A stretch of DNA of 64,000 bases, taken from positions 124,001-188,000 of the forward strand of contig JAITUA010000007.1 in the NCBI GenBank assembly GCA_031286615.1, read 5' to 3'. Below are positions 45,867-54,970 of the stretch, one piece after another (position 1 is the first letter of the stretch; each line of letters starts with the position of its first letter). The DNA comes from Chryseobacterium sp. (GTDB taxonomy: Bacteria; Bacteroidota; Bacteroidia; Flavobacteriales; Weeksellaceae). The translations under genes and the position numbers were made by a program. The notes beneath the pieces were generated by a model that saw only the letters and a list, made by a program, of their open reading frames with translations, ran no database searches and was not told the DNA's origin.

Positions 45867-48131
45867 TTATTTAAGGGTAAATTTCACTTTTGTTTTAATA
45901 GCATCAGAAGAATTTCCGATCAATGCTTCAAAGTCTCCAGGTTCAGCTACCCAGTCATGTTTTTGAGCATCAAAGAAACTTAAAGCTGTTTTATCAATAG
46001 TGAAAGTAACTTCTTTCTGTTCTCCAGGATTCAGATATACTTTTTCAAAACCTTTCAGTTCTTTTGCAGGACGTGGAACCGATGATTTTAAATCACTGAT
46101 ATACAATTGAGCAACCTCAGCACCGGCCTTTTTACCCGTATTTTTCACTGTAACAGTAAACGTAATTTTACCATCCTGTGAAATGGTGGTCTGATCTGCT
46201 TTTGCCTTTCCGAATTCAAAAGTCGTATAGCTCAATCCATGTCCGAAACTGAACAGAGGTTTTATATTTTTAGTATCATGCCAGCGGTAGCCTACAAAAA
46301 CACCTTCGTTGTAAGTGATATTGATAGGGGTTTTCTGATCTTTACCTTTTCCGGCCGCCAATTCATCTTTCTGTCCCGGATATTCCCCAAGTTGATGCGC
46401 TGAATTGTCTTCAAGTTTTACAGGGAATGTAAACGGAAGTTTTCCTGACGGATTTGCGTCACCAGCCAGAATAGAGGCAATAGAATTTCCCGCTTCAGAA
46501 CCCAGATACCACGACTGTAAAACGGTCGGAACTTCTTTAATCCATGGCATAGCTACAGCATTTCCGGACACCAAAACAACGGCAAGATTTTTATTGGCTT
46601 TTGCCAGTGCAGAGATCACATGATCCTGATTATAAGGAAGTCCGTAGCTTTTTCTGTCGTTTCCTTCGCTATCCTGGAAGTCGGCTTTATTCAGACCTCC
46701 AACGAAAATCACATAATCCGATTTTTTTGCCAATTCTACGGCTTCATTCAGTAATTCGGCTTCAGAACGGGTATCTTTTAAATCCTGTCCGGACTTTACG
46801 CCATTATATTCACCTCCGATATCTCCTACATAACCTCTTGCGTATTGTACGTCGGCCTGTTTTCCAAACCTGTTTTTGATTCCATCCAGAGGAAGAGCTT
46901 CGTATTTAACTTTCAAAGAGGAAGAACCTCCACCTACAGTCATTATTTTAATGGCATTTTCTCCAATAACCGCTATTTTTTTAGCTTTATTAAGGTCAAT
47001 AGGAAGAATATTACCCTGATTTTTTAATAAAACGATTCCTTCTTCACCAATTTCTTTTGCAACCGCTTTATGCTCTTCAGAAGCAATATTTCCGAAAGGT
47101 TTGTTGCGGTTCATAGTAGTTTTATAAGCAAGGCGAAGTAATCTTGTTACTTTATCATCAAGTTCTGTAGTGCCTACTTTTCCAGCTTTAATAAGGTCAA
47201 GATAAGGCTTTGCCAGATAGTAATTGTCGTAGGCATTTTTAGTTCCGGCAGAAAGTCCGTTGGTCCAGGAACCAAATTCCAGATCAAGGCCGTTGTGAAT
47301 CGCCTGTTCCGTGTTGTTTACAGCACCCCAGTCAGAGACTACAACCCCTTTATAGTTCCATTCTTTTTTTAAAATATCATTTAAAAGATATTGATTCTGG
47401 CTGGCGTACTGACCTTTGTACATATCGTAAGCACCCATAATCGTCCATGAATCACCCTCTGTCACCGCAGCTTTGAAGGGAGGAAGATAAATTTCGTAAA
47501 GCGCTCTGTCATCTACATTCACATTGCTCGTATGGCGGAACATCTCCTGATTGTTCAGTGCAAAATGTTTCACAGAAGTAGCTACACCATTAGATTGTAC
47601 ACCTTTGATGTAAGGAACTACCATTTTTGAAGTCAGATAGGGATCTTCACCCATATATTCAAAATTTCTTCCGTTTAATGGAGTTCTGTAAATATTTACT
47701 CCAGGTCCCAGAAGGATATCTTTTTTTCTGTAACGGGCTTCTTCACCCAAAGCTTTTCCATAGTTCCATGACATTTTTTTGTTCCATGTTGCAGATAAAG
47801 CAGTCAGGGCAGGGTAGGCAATAATGGAGTCGTTAGTCCATCCGGCCTGATCCCATTCGTCCCACATTACTTCCGGACGTACCCCGTGAGGGCCGTCAGT
47901 GGTCCAGAATTCCGGGATTCCCAATCTTGGAACGCCTGGTGAACTGAATTTTGACTGTGCATGAAGCATTGCCACTTTTTCTTCCAGTGTCATTCTTGAT
48001 AATGCATCCTGAATACGCTGTTCTACAGGTTTGGATTCATCTAAATAAACGGGAAGGGTAGTATTAGTCTGAGCCATATAAGAAGCAGAAATAAAGGTGA
48101 ATAAACTTATAATGACGGTTTTCTTTAACAT
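45867..48131 (-). CDS. bglX: Beta-glucosidase, GH3 (BglX-like)
   Basis: A 754-residue GH3 enzyme with a signal peptide (IISLFTFISASYMAQ), so periplasmic or secreted. Domain 1 is a TIM barrel (WTTDGPHGVRPEV, ATSVKHFALNNQE) with the nucleophile Asp in VVSDWGAV. Domain 2 is an alpha/beta sandwich (SYGLPYNQDHVISALAKAN), and the C terminus is a fibronectin III-like domain (NTGKKAGAEVAQLYISD). It removes terminal beta-D-glucose from oligosaccharides. The gene is monocistronic with its own -7 element TACTTTTG at 48163..48156 (minus strand). Confidence 0.93.
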   Translation of the reverse strand: MLKKTVIISLFTFISASYMAQTNTTLPVYLDESKPVEQRIQDALSRMTLEEKVAMLHAQSKFSSPGVPRLGIPEFWTTDGPHGVRPEVMWDEWDQAGWTNDSIIAYPALTALSATWNKKMSWNYGKALGEEARYRKKDILLGPGVNIYRTPLNGRNFEYMGEDPYLTSKMVVPYIKGVQSNGVATSVKHFALNNQEMFRHTSNVNVDDRALYEIYLPPFKAAVTEGDSWTIMGAYDMYKGQYASQNQYLLNDILKKEWNYKGVVVSDWGAVNNTEQAIHNGLDLEFGSWTNGLSAGTKNAYDNYYLAKPYLDLIKAGKVGTTELDDKVTRLLRLAYKTTMNRNKPFGNIASEEHKAVAKEIGEEGIVLLKNQGNILPIDLNKAKKIAVIGENAIKIMTVGGGSSSLKVKYEALPLDGIKNRFGKQADVQYARGYVGDIGGEYNGVKSGQDLKDTRSEAELLNEAVELAKKSDYVIFVGGLNKADFQDSEGNDRKSYGLPYNQDHVISALAKANKNLAVVLVSGNAVAMPWIKEVPTVLQSWYLGSEAGNSIASILAGDANPSGKLPFTFPVKLEDNSAHQLGEYPGQKDELAAGKGKDQKTPINITYNEGVFVGYRWHDTKNIKPLFSFGHGLSYTTFEFGKAKADQTTISQDGKITFTVTVKNTGKKAGAEVAQLYISDLKSSVPRPAKELKGFEKVYLNPGEQKEVTFTIDKTALSFFDAQKHDWVAEPGDFEALIGNSSDAIKTKVKFTLK

Positions 48132-48155
48132 GATGCCTTTCTATTTGATTAAAAA

Positions 48156-48163
48156 CAAAAGTA
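48156..48163 (-). promoter_or_regulatory. -7 element of the beta-glucosidase gene
   Basis: The minus strand reads TACTTTTG, 24 bp before the ATG. Confidence 0.5.
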
Positions 48164-48315
48164 AAGAAAATTTTTATTATCTCAAATTGAGAAAATAAAT
48201 TTTAATGAATAAAAAACTGTCCACACATTTGCAGACAGCTCATTGTTGAATATTTTTTATTGATACAGATGGAAAAATGAAAAAAAGCAGATTGCAAAGA
48301 TGTTATCTCTCATAT

Positions 48316-48350
48316 TCTCAAACTCTCAAACCCTCAAACTCTCAAACTCG
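48316..48350. repeat. CTCAAAC-type short tandem repeat, copy 1
   Basis: Repeats of CTCAAACT occur just after metQ and again between metI and metQ (49253..49296). Similar reversed versions occur at 53857..53900 and 57460..57490. Confidence 0.7.
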
Positions 48351-48379
48351 TATCCCGAATCTCGAAACTCTCTCACTCA

Positions 48380-49189
48380 TTAATCCCATCCTTTCACAGC
48401 CCCGCCTTTGAAAATCTCTTTGGCTTTCTTTTCCACTTCCGGAGACTGGTAGGCTTTTACAAAGTTTTTTACTTTCTGGCTGTTTTTATTATCCTGTCTG
48501 GCCACCACAAGATTCACATACGGTGAGTCTTTATCTTCAATCAGGATTCCCTGTTTTTCGGAATCTAATCCTGCCTGAGCGGCAAAATTGTTATTTATAA
48601 TCCCTACAACAACATCTCTGTCATCTAAAACTCTTGGAATCTGAGCTCCCTCAATCTCCATGATTTTCAACTGTTTTGGATTTTCTGTAATATCTGTTAC
48701 TTTTGGCAGAAGTCCTACACCTTCTTTTAGTTTCAGCAGACCACCTTTCTGCAGAAGAAGCAGAGACCGGCCTCCATTGGTTGGGTCATTAGGAATAACA
48801 ACCGTGTTACCTTCCTGCAGCTGGCTGATATTTTTAATCTTTTTTGAATACGCTATAATAGGATAGACAAATGTATTTCCTACAGGTACCAGATTGTATC
48901 CTCTCTGCTTGGATTGTTCTGTCAAATAGGGAAGATGCTGAAAAGCATTGATATCAATATCTCCGTTTGTCAGGGCTTCATTGGGAACTACATAATCATT
49001 AAAAGGGATAAGTTCCACTTCCAGATTATATTTATCCTTAGCTACTTTTTTGGCAACCTCAGCAATTTCCTGTTCAGGACCATAGGTGATTCCCACACGG
49101 ATAAAGTTCGGATCATCTTTCCTTCCCGAGCAAGCACTGAACAGTAATATTCCTGCAGCTATTACACCAAAAATCTTTATTTTTTTCAT
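48380..49189 (-). CDS. metQ: Methionine ABC transporter substrate-binding lipoprotein MetQ
   Basis: A 269-residue NLPA-family lipoprotein; the signal peptide ends at the lipobox FSAC. The binding domain contains GITYGPEQEIAEVAKKV, NAFQHLPYL, and IPNDPTNGGRSLLLLQKGGL, typical of MetQ. It captures D/L-methionine in the periplasm for MetNI. It is the last gene of the operon, 109 bp after metI; that gap holds a CTCAAAC repeat. Confidence 0.92.
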   Translation of the reverse strand: MKKIKIFGVIAAGILLFSACSGRKDDPNFIRVGITYGPEQEIAEVAKKVAKDKYNLEVELIPFNDYVVPNEALTNGDIDINAFQHLPYLTEQSKQRGYNLVPVGNTFVYPIIAYSKKIKNISQLQEGNTVVIPNDPTNGGRSLLLLQKGGLLKLKEGVGLLPKVTDITENPKQLKIMEIEGAQIPRVLDDRDVVVGIINNNFAAQAGLDSEKQGILIEDKDSPYVNLVVARQDNKNSQKVKNFVKAYQSPEVEKKAKEIFKGGAVKGWD

Positions 49190-49252
49190 TCTATTTTTTA
49201 TTTAAAATGGATTAAGACAAAGAACGAAATGAGTAGATTAAGAATATCTTAT

Positions 49253-49296
49253 ACTCTCAAACTCTCAAACTCTCAAACTCTCATACCCTCAAACTC
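49253..49296. repeat. CTCAAAC-type short tandem repeat, copy 2
   Basis: Six imperfect CTCAAACT-like units lie between metI and metQ inside the operon. Confidence 0.7.
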
Positions 49297-49298
49297 AA

Positions 49299-49955
49299 CT
49301 ACCTGTGATCAAAACTTTTTGACAATCGGTCTCCTGCAAATTGTATGATGAAGACCAGCAGAACAAGCAGAACCAAAACCGTATTCATAATGACAATATC
49401 ATATCCGATATAACCATACTGGTAACCAACCTGTCCAAGTCCGCCTGCCCCTACAGCACCACCCATTGCAGAATATCCTACAAGTGTAATCAAGGTGATA
49501 GTTGCATTGTTGATTAATGAAGGAAGCGCTTCAGGAAGCAATACTTTTCTGATGATCTGGAAAGGAGAAGCTCCCAAAGCTCTTGCCGTTTCTATAAGAC
49601 CATGAGGAACCTCAATAAGGCTGTTCTCCACAAGTCTTGCAATAAACGGAGCTGCACCCACACTTAGCGGAACCAAAGCTGCATTTACTCCAATAGATGT
49701 TCCTGCCAGAACCCTGGTAAAAGGAATCATCCACACGATCAGAATAATAAAAGGAATAGCACGGAAAATATTGACCAGAATAGATAATCCTCTATGATAG
49801 ACTGCATTTTCCAGCAGTTGCCCTTTTCTGGTTAAAAATAACATGATTCCTACCGGAAGGCCCAGCACAAATCCAAAAAATCCGGATAAAAATGTCATAT
49901 AAACCGTTTCCCAGGTTCCTTTTGCCAAAAGGGCAATTACCGTATCACTAAGCAT
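49299..49955 (-). CDS. metI: Methionine ABC transporter permease MetI
   Basis: A 218-residue membrane permease with five to six segments and the EAA loop ETARALGASPFQIIRKVLLP that docks MetN. The first 8 bases overlap the end of metN. With MetN and MetQ it imports methionine. Confidence 0.93.
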   Translation of the reverse strand: MLSDTVIALLAKGTWETVYMTFLSGFFGFVLGLPVGIMLFLTRKGQLLENAVYHRGLSILVNIFRAIPFIILIVWMIPFTRVLAGTSIGVNAALVPLSVGAAPFIARLVENSLIEVPHGLIETARALGASPFQIIRKVLLPEALPSLINNATITLITLVGYSAMGGAVGAGGLGQVGYQYGYIGYDIVIMNTVLVLLVLLVFIIQFAGDRLSKSFDHR

Positions 49956-50976
49956 ATCCTTTTACTGTATTTTGAATTTTATTTTGGTTGAAATAATAGA
50001 TCGCCTGTTGGTTTTCTTCCTCCTCACCCTGAAGCTGCAGCAGAAGTTTACCAAAATTGGAATTTCCGAAATATTCTACATCAGCCTTTAAAAGTTTATA
50101 AGGGATTTTATATTGATTGTATAGCGTTGAAAGAATTTGTTCAACACTGATGTTTTCGTTAAGTTCTATTTCGACCAGTGGAAATAAACCATCTTTTGGT
50201 TCTTTCTGTAGTCTGTTGCTGAGTTCCTGAGGCAGGGTCATGATGTCTGAATTTATAAATTGCCGGATTATCGGGTTCTCTTTGTCCGAAATAATCTCGC
50301 TTAAAGTTCCTTTTGTTAATAATTTTCCTTTGTCGATCACTGCAACGTGGTTGCAGACTGCTTTGATCACTTCCATTTCGTGGGTAATTAAAAGGATGGT
50401 AATTCCCAGTCTCTGATTGATATCCCTTAAAAGCTGTAAGATAGATTGCGTTGTAGCAGGATCCAGTGCGCTGGTTGCTTCATCACAAAGCAGTAGATGA
50501 GGATCGTTAGCGAGAGCCCTTGCAATAGCTACTCTCTGTTTTTGCCCTCCTGAAAGGCTTCTTGGATAATCATTGGCTTTATCTTCAAGTCCTACGACCT
50601 TCAGTAATTCGTTGACCTTTCTGTTGATTTCATCTTTACTGCTGTGATCCAGTTCCAAAGGAAGAGCCACATTATCAAAAACAGTTCTTGAAGAAAGAAG
50701 ATTAAAATGCTGGAAAATCATTCCGATTTTTTTACGTTCCTCAGCCAGTTGCTTAGAATTAAGCTGGGTAAAATCTTTTCCATTAATAATAATCTGTCCT
50801 TCATCCGGTCTTTCCAGTAAATTTACTGTACGGATCAGGGTACTTTTTCCTGCACCCGAAAAACCGATAATTCCTACAATATCTCCTTTCTCTATATTTA
50901 AACTCACCTTATCCAGAGCCTTAAAGGACTGTTTTTTCTGGTGAAATGTTTTCGATATGTTTCTGATCTCTATCAT
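49948..50976 (-). CDS. metN: Methionine ABC transporter ATPase MetN
   Basis: A 342-residue ABC ATPase: Walker A GFSGAGKS (residues 38-45), Q-loop FQHFNLL, signature LSGGQKQR (141-148), Walker B LLLCDEATSALD, and a C-terminal NIL domain near 260-335 (VEIELNENISVEQILSTLYN) that senses methionine in E. coli. It starts 18 bp after the EamA gene and is co-transcribed with it. Confidence 0.95.
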   Translation of the reverse strand: MIEIRNISKTFHQKKQSFKALDKVSLNIEKGDIVGIIGFSGAGKSTLIRTVNLLERPDEGQIIINGKDFTQLNSKQLAEERKKIGMIFQHFNLLSSRTVFDNVALPLELDHSSKDEINRKVNELLKVVGLEDKANDYPRSLSGGQKQRVAIARALANDPHLLLCDEATSALDPATTQSILQLLRDINQRLGITILLITHEMEVIKAVCNHVAVIDKGKLLTKGTLSEIISDKENPIIRQFINSDIMTLPQELSNRLQKEPKDGLFPLVEIELNENISVEQILSTLYNQYKIPYKLLKADVEYFGNSNFGKLLLQLQGEEEENQQAIYYFNQNKIQNTVKGYA

Positions 50977-50994
50977 TCTGATTTTGTATACTGT

Positions 50995-51990
50995 TTAAAT
51001 AGGCTGATATGGTCTGCCTGCTCTGTTAAAAAATCTTCTTACTCTTCTGATTTTTACCTTTGACCGTTTTGAAAGTCTGAAATACTTGGTGACATTCGTT
51101 AGAAGTACTCCCAGCAATATAATGAATAAACCATACAGCTGACCTCCATTGATGCTTTGGCTGGCAACAATCCAGCCTGCAATCACTGTTACAATAGGAT
51201 TGATATAGGTGTGGGTGCTTACCAGGGCAGCGGGTTTTACGGACAGAAGCCAAATGTACGACAAATAAGCGACTATCGATCCAAAGAAGATCAAAAACAG
51301 TACTCCAAACCATGCCGATAATGGAACAGCAACCACTGAAAAATCAGTCCATTCTTTTCTTAGAAAAGCGATTAAAAAAGAAGCTAATCCCGCTACTATA
51401 AGCTGTTGAGCAATATTCATAAAAGTAGATTGAGATGCCGGATTTTTCTTTGAATATAATGAGCCGAGTACCCAGGCAATGGAGCTTAATCCTAATACCA
51501 CAAAAGCAGTAATACGTAAGTTTCCATCTGCCAATGCATGAGCATTAGAATGTACACTTCCTTTTAGAAACATAATCAATCCTACGAAACCAATAGCCAA
51601 TCCTATCGGAATAAATTTATCTGAAAAATAATATTTCCAGTTTTTTCTGTCGATCGCAATAAACCAGAACGGGCCGGTTGCAATAGAAATTGCCGCTTCT
51701 GAAGCCGTTACATATTGTTCTCCCCAGGCTACAAGCCCTGTTCCTCCGGTAAGAATAAGAATACCGGTAATTGCATTTTTCTTCCAGTTGATCAGAGAAT
51801 TTGCTTTTTCTCTTTTAGAAAGAAGATATCCTATCATCAGAATTCCGGCAACCAGAAATCTTAACCCTGAAAGAATGAATGGCGGAAAACCTTTTAAGCC
51901 AAATGAAATAGCTAAAAACGTAATTCCCCATATCACATAGATGTTTGTAAAAGCCAATGGAATCAACCATTTGTTTTTAGAATTGTTCAT
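50995..51990 (-). CDS. EamA/DMT-superfamily transporter
   Basis: A 331-residue inner-membrane protein with ten segments in two EamA halves (YVIWGITFLAISFGLKGFPP, FGSIVAYLSYIWLLSVKPAA). DMT members export amino acids and metabolites. It is the first gene of the operon with metNIQ, suggesting a sulfur-amino-acid link. An upstream reading reaches 52038, but its first 16 codons lie in the leader terminator, so the ATG at 51990 (MNNSKNKWLIP) is the start. Strong Arg/Lys-rich C terminus (KRSKVKIRRVRRFFNRAGR). Confidence 0.88.
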   Translation of the reverse strand: MNNSKNKWLIPLAFTNIYVIWGITFLAISFGLKGFPPFILSGLRFLVAGILMIGYLLSKREKANSLINWKKNAITGILILTGGTGLVAWGEQYVTASEAAISIATGPFWFIAIDRKNWKYYFSDKFIPIGLAIGFVGLIMFLKGSVHSNAHALADGNLRITAFVVLGLSSIAWVLGSLYSKKNPASQSTFMNIAQQLIVAGLASFLIAFLRKEWTDFSVVAVPLSAWFGVLFLIFFGSIVAYLSYIWLLSVKPAALVSTHTYINPIVTVIAGWIVASQSINGGQLYGLFIILLGVLLTNVTKYFRLSKRSKVKIRRVRRFFNRAGRPYQPI

Positions 51991-52020
51991 TTTTATTTTT
52001 TTAATGTTGTTGTGTTCAAT

Positions 52021-52052
52021 AAAAAAAGGCTCTACCACGTGGTAAAGCCTTT
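52021..52052 (-). terminator. Leader terminator / attenuator before EamA-metNIQ
   Basis: On the minus strand, a 12-bp stem with arms AAAGGCTTTACC and GGTAGAGCCTTT (one U-G pair) and loop ACGT is followed by seven T. On the plus strand the same positions give a C-A mismatch and no T-run, so it acts leftward. It lies 30 bp before the EamA start, in the leader. Confidence 0.85.
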
Positions 52053-52077
52053 AAAATATGTCTAAATAAAAGTAAGG

Positions 52078-52176
52078 TCAACCACAGTATTCTTGATGCA
52101 CAGGCATACAGATATCCTTCATCATATTTTTGATGGTGTGTTTCTTAATTGAATTATTCTTGAATTCTGCCTTCAT
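52078..52176 (-). CDS. Putative leader peptide, 32 aa, Met/Cys-rich end
   Basis: A 32-codon ORF with ATG 12 bp after AGGAAA. It ends MMKDICMPVHQEYCG and TGA, with three internal Met and two Cys in the last 15 residues. It lies between the promoter (-7 TATATTTG at 52210..52203) and the terminator hairpin, in the leader of an EamA-metNIQ operon. The layout matches amino-acid attenuation, in which a stalled ribosome at scarce Met or Cys codons blocks the terminator. A short translated peptide with its own role cannot be excluded. Confidence 0.6.
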   Translation of the reverse strand: MKAEFKNNSIKKHTIKNMMKDICMPVHQEYCG

Positions 52177-52202
52177 TTTGTTTTGTTTCCTGAATACGGT
52201 TG

Positions 52203-52210
52203 CAAATATA
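52203..52210 (-). promoter_or_regulatory. -7 element of the EamA-metNIQ leader
   Basis: The minus strand reads TATATTTG, about 27 bp upstream of the leader ORF start. The gap 52211..52500 upstream is AT-rich and empty. Confidence 0.6.
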
Positions 52211-52505
52211 TAATATAATTTTTATTAGTCTACTAAAAAAGTAGATATTTTGAATATTAATTTATTATTAACGGTTTAATTAATTGTAAATGAGTTTATT
52301 GTGTGTTTTGTTTTTTTAGTTTTTTTTAAAGAAAATATAATTGCTTTATGTTTTTATATTTAAAAACCACTAAGCTTGTAATTTAATTGATGTTATGGAA
52401 AAGATAAAATAAACTGATATTTTTAAGAATTGCGTAAAGTAGGTTTTGTATTTCTATTTTTAAAATAAGGCAAAAGGTGTTGGCTGAAATAAAGCATTGG
52501 CATTT

Positions 52506-52550
52506 ATTAAACTAGTTAAATGTGCAGCATTTCTGTTCACTGTAATTTAG
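52506..52550 (+). promoter_or_regulatory. AACTAGTT palindrome element and -7 box of VOC gene
   Basis: The 16-bp near-palindrome ATTAAACTAGTTAAAT (52506..52521) is followed 22 bp later by TAATTTAG (-7, 52543..52550). The 27 bp around the palindrome (52501..52527) match those before the pirin gene except at one position. The palindrome covers the -33 position. Confidence 0.7.
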
Positions 52551-52567
52551 CATCAAAATTAAAGGAC

Positions 52568-53500
52568 ATGGACAATAGAATATTAGGTCTGCATCATATT
52601 ACTGCAATAGCAGACAACGCCAAAAGAAATTTAGATTTTTATACTCAGGTTTTAGGAGTAAGACTGGTGAAAAAAACAGTGAATTTTGACGATCCGGGAA
52701 CATATCATTTCTATTTTGGGAATGAAAACGGAACACCGGGAACCATCCTTACTTTCTTTCCGTGGGAAGGAATTGGTAAAGGAAACAACGGAAGCGGAAT
52801 GGCTACCCATATCGGATATTCAGTACCCAAAGGAAGCCTTGAATTCTGGAAAAACCGTCTGCAAAGCTTTAATGTAAATGTAGAGGAAGGAGAAGTTTTT
52901 GGAGAAAAAATGATCTCTTTCAATGATCCGGACGGTCTTCAGTTACAGTTTATAGAACCTGCAGGTGAGGACAGCAGAAAAGTATGGACAACAGATGATA
53001 TCAAAGATGAATATGCCTTGAAAGGTTTCCATAATGTTACTTTAACTTTACAAAAAGCAGATCCTACGATCAAAGTTCTGACTGATGTTTTAGGATATGA
53101 TTTGCAGAAACAGGAAGGAGAAAGATACAGATTCGCTACTGATGCCATTGATAAGGCTAATCTTATAGATATTATTGAAAACAATACAATTCCTGCGGGA
53201 AGAAATGCTGCCGGAACCAATCACCATATTGCATTCAGAGTAAAAGATGACAATGTTCTGATGGAATATCGTGAGAAAGCATTATCTGCAGGACTAAGTA
53301 TTACTCCGAAGATCAACAGAGATTATTTCTATTCATTATATTTCCGTGAGCCGGGTGGTGTTTTATTTGAAATTGCAACCGACAATCCGGGATTTACTGT
53401 GGATGAACCTTTGAGTGAATTGGGAACAAATCTGAAGCTTCCTGCACAATATGAAGGAATGCGTGAGAAAATAGAAGGAGTGCTTCCGAACTTATCATAG
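52568..53500 (+). CDS. Ring-cleaving-dioxygenase-type VOC protein (MhqO-like)
   Basis: A 310-residue protein with two glyoxalase/bleomycin-resistance (VOC) modules. The start ILGLHHITAIADNAKRNLDF is typical of hydroquinone-type dioxygenases (MhqO/YfiE group); the end has YFREPGGVLFEIATDNPGF with the metal-ligand Glu. In the Bacillus Mhq regulon such proteins open hydroquinone rings. The ATG at 52568 follows an AAAGG site; the longer open reading from 52520 runs into the promoter. Preceded by a palindrome shared with the pirin gene, it heads the cluster with an acetyltransferase, a second VOC protein and an MhqD-like esterase. Confidence 0.87.
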   Translation: MDNRILGLHHITAIADNAKRNLDFYTQVLGVRLVKKTVNFDDPGTYHFYFGNENGTPGTILTFFPWEGIGKGNNGSGMATHIGYSVPKGSLEFWKNRLQSFNVNVEEGEVFGEKMISFNDPDGLQLQFIEPAGEDSRKVWTTDDIKDEYALKGFHNVTLTLQKADPTIKVLTDVLGYDLQKQEGERYRFATDAIDKANLIDIIENNTIPAGRNAAGTNHHIAFRVKDDNVLMEYREKALSAGLSITPKINRDYFYSLYFREPGGVLFEIATDNPGFTVDEPLSELGTNLKLPAQYEGMREKIEGVLPNLS

Positions 53501-53559
53501 ATCATCGGCCAGCACTGATAAAGAAGCTAATTTTGAATTAAGAAATTAAAAACAAAAAA

Positions 53560-53856
53560 ATGGAAAGAACAGAAATAGTTTTAGAAGGAAGAAAAGGAGA
53601 AGTCCAGCTTTTCTCAGACGATAACAAAGCAGGTAAAATGGATATTTCAGTCATTGGAAAAAAACTGACGGTCTATCATACTGAAGTAAATCCGGAATAT
53701 GAAGGAAAAGGTTTTGCTAAAATCTTACTGGAAAGACTGGTTTCCTATGCAAGAGAAAATGATTTAAAGATTCTACCGCTGTGTCCGTATGTTCACGCAC
53801 AGTTCAAACGTCATCCGGAAGAATACAATGATGTTTGGTTCAAGGAAGGACTCTAG
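53560..53856 (+). CDS. Small GNAT-type N-acetyltransferase (YjdJ/GCN5-related)
   Basis: A 98-residue minimal GNAT-fold protein (Acetyltransf_CG type): MDISVIGKKLTVYHTEVNP, EGKGFAKILLERLVSYAREN and PYVHAQFKRHPEEY. It lacks a full-size substrate domain, as usual for this family. Its target is unknown. It lies 59 bp after the first VOC gene in the quinone-type cluster. Confidence 0.85.
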   Translation: MERTEIVLEGRKGEVQLFSDDNKAGKMDISVIGKKLTVYHTEVNPEYEGKGFAKILLERLVSYARENDLKILPLCPYVHAQFKRHPEEYNDVWFKEGL

Positions 53857-53982
53857 TGAGTTTGAGAATTTGAGGACCGGAGAGTTTGAGAGTCTTGAGC
53901 TAAAAAACAGAAGTGAAAGACAAAAGATGAATAAAGCTATGCTTGAAATTATCAACTCGAATCCCGAAATTTCGAATCCCGT
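53857..53982. repeat. GAGTTTGAGA-type repeat copy
   Basis: GAGTTTGAGAATTTGAGGA and GAGAGTTTGAGAGTC sit right behind the stop codon, with CCCGAAATTTCGAATCCCG at 53963..53981. The words TGAGGACCGGA recur at 57470. Confidence 0.6.
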
Positions 53983-54011
53983 CATAATAACCCATTAACA
54001 ACTTTATTACA

Positions 54012-54965
54012 ATGAAACTTATCACAGGACTGCATCATGTTACGGCAATTACCGGAAATGCACAGGAAAATATAGACTTTTATACCGGAGTTTTAGGACT
54101 TCGATTGGTCAAAAAAACGGTTAATTTTGATTACTCAGATGTTTATCATTTTTATTTCGGGGACGAATATGGAACACCGGGAACGATCATGACTACTTTT
54201 CCGTATGGTAAGGATCTGATCAATGGCAGACATGGTAAAGGAATGCTCAACACAACGGCATTTTCAGTTTCTATAGATGCTCTGGATTATTGGACGAACC
54301 GTCTGCAACAGTTTAATATTCCTTTCAAACAGCCACAGCAAAGATTCTCGGATGAAGTTTTTATTTATCTTGAAGATTTTGACGGGTTGGGCCTGGAGTT
54401 GGTTTTTAATGATAAGGACGAAAGAAAAGGATATTACAATGGTTATATTCCTAAAGATTATGCCATCAAAGGAATCCATCACGTAGAAATCTGGCAGGAT
54501 GCCTATGAAAGAACGGCAGCTCTTCTGACTACTCAGATGGATCATAAAGTGATTAAGGAAACTCCAGACAGACTGAGATTGGGAACAGATGATATGCCGG
54601 GAAAATATGTCGATCTGCTGTCTACGCCCAGTGCGTTGAAGGGATTGGCAGGAAGAGGCACTGTTCACCATGTAGCATTTGCTACTCCGGATGCAGCATC
54701 TCAGCTTGAAATGGTAAAACGCTTAAACGCCTACGGATTGGAACATACTGAAGTAAAAGACAGAAAATATTTTACCTCAGTTTATTTTAAAGAACCGGGT
54801 GGAGTTTTGTTTGAAATTGCCACTTCAGGTCCCGGATTCGATGTAGATGAAGAAGCCGCATTTTTAGGAGAAGATCTTCAGTTACCGCAGCAGTTTGAAA
54901 AAAGAAGAGAACGTCTTACAGAAGTTCTTCCCGTAATTAATTATCCAACAGAAAAATTCAGATAG
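54012..54965 (+). CDS. Ring-cleaving-dioxygenase-type VOC protein (MhqO-like)
   Basis: A 317-residue two-module VOC protein, homologous to the one at 52568: ITGLHHVTAITGNAQENIDF at the start, GIHHVEIW at the second module, and YFKEPGGVLFEIATSGPGF at the end. The two copies probably arose by duplication and may differ in substrate. Only 5 bp separate it from the downstream esterase, indicating one operon. Confidence 0.87.
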   Translation: MKLITGLHHVTAITGNAQENIDFYTGVLGLRLVKKTVNFDYSDVYHFYFGDEYGTPGTIMTTFPYGKDLINGRHGKGMLNTTAFSVSIDALDYWTNRLQQFNIPFKQPQQRFSDEVFIYLEDFDGLGLELVFNDKDERKGYYNGYIPKDYAIKGIHHVEIWQDAYERTAALLTTQMDHKVIKETPDRLRLGTDDMPGKYVDLLSTPSALKGLAGRGTVHHVAFATPDAASQLEMVKRLNAYGLEHTEVKDRKYFTSVYFKEPGGVLFEIATSGPGFDVDEEAAFLGEDLQLPQQFEKRRERLTEVLPVINYPTEKFR

Positions 54966-54970
54966 AAATA

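Noticed and set aside
48316-49296. CRISPR array from the CTCAAAC repeats
   Set aside because: Units are 7-8 bp with no spacers of even length and no cas genes nearby.
52021-52200. SAM riboswitch before EamA-metNIQ
   Set aside because: No SAM-I type multi-stem aptamer can be drawn; the leader consists of a short ORF and one terminator hairpin.
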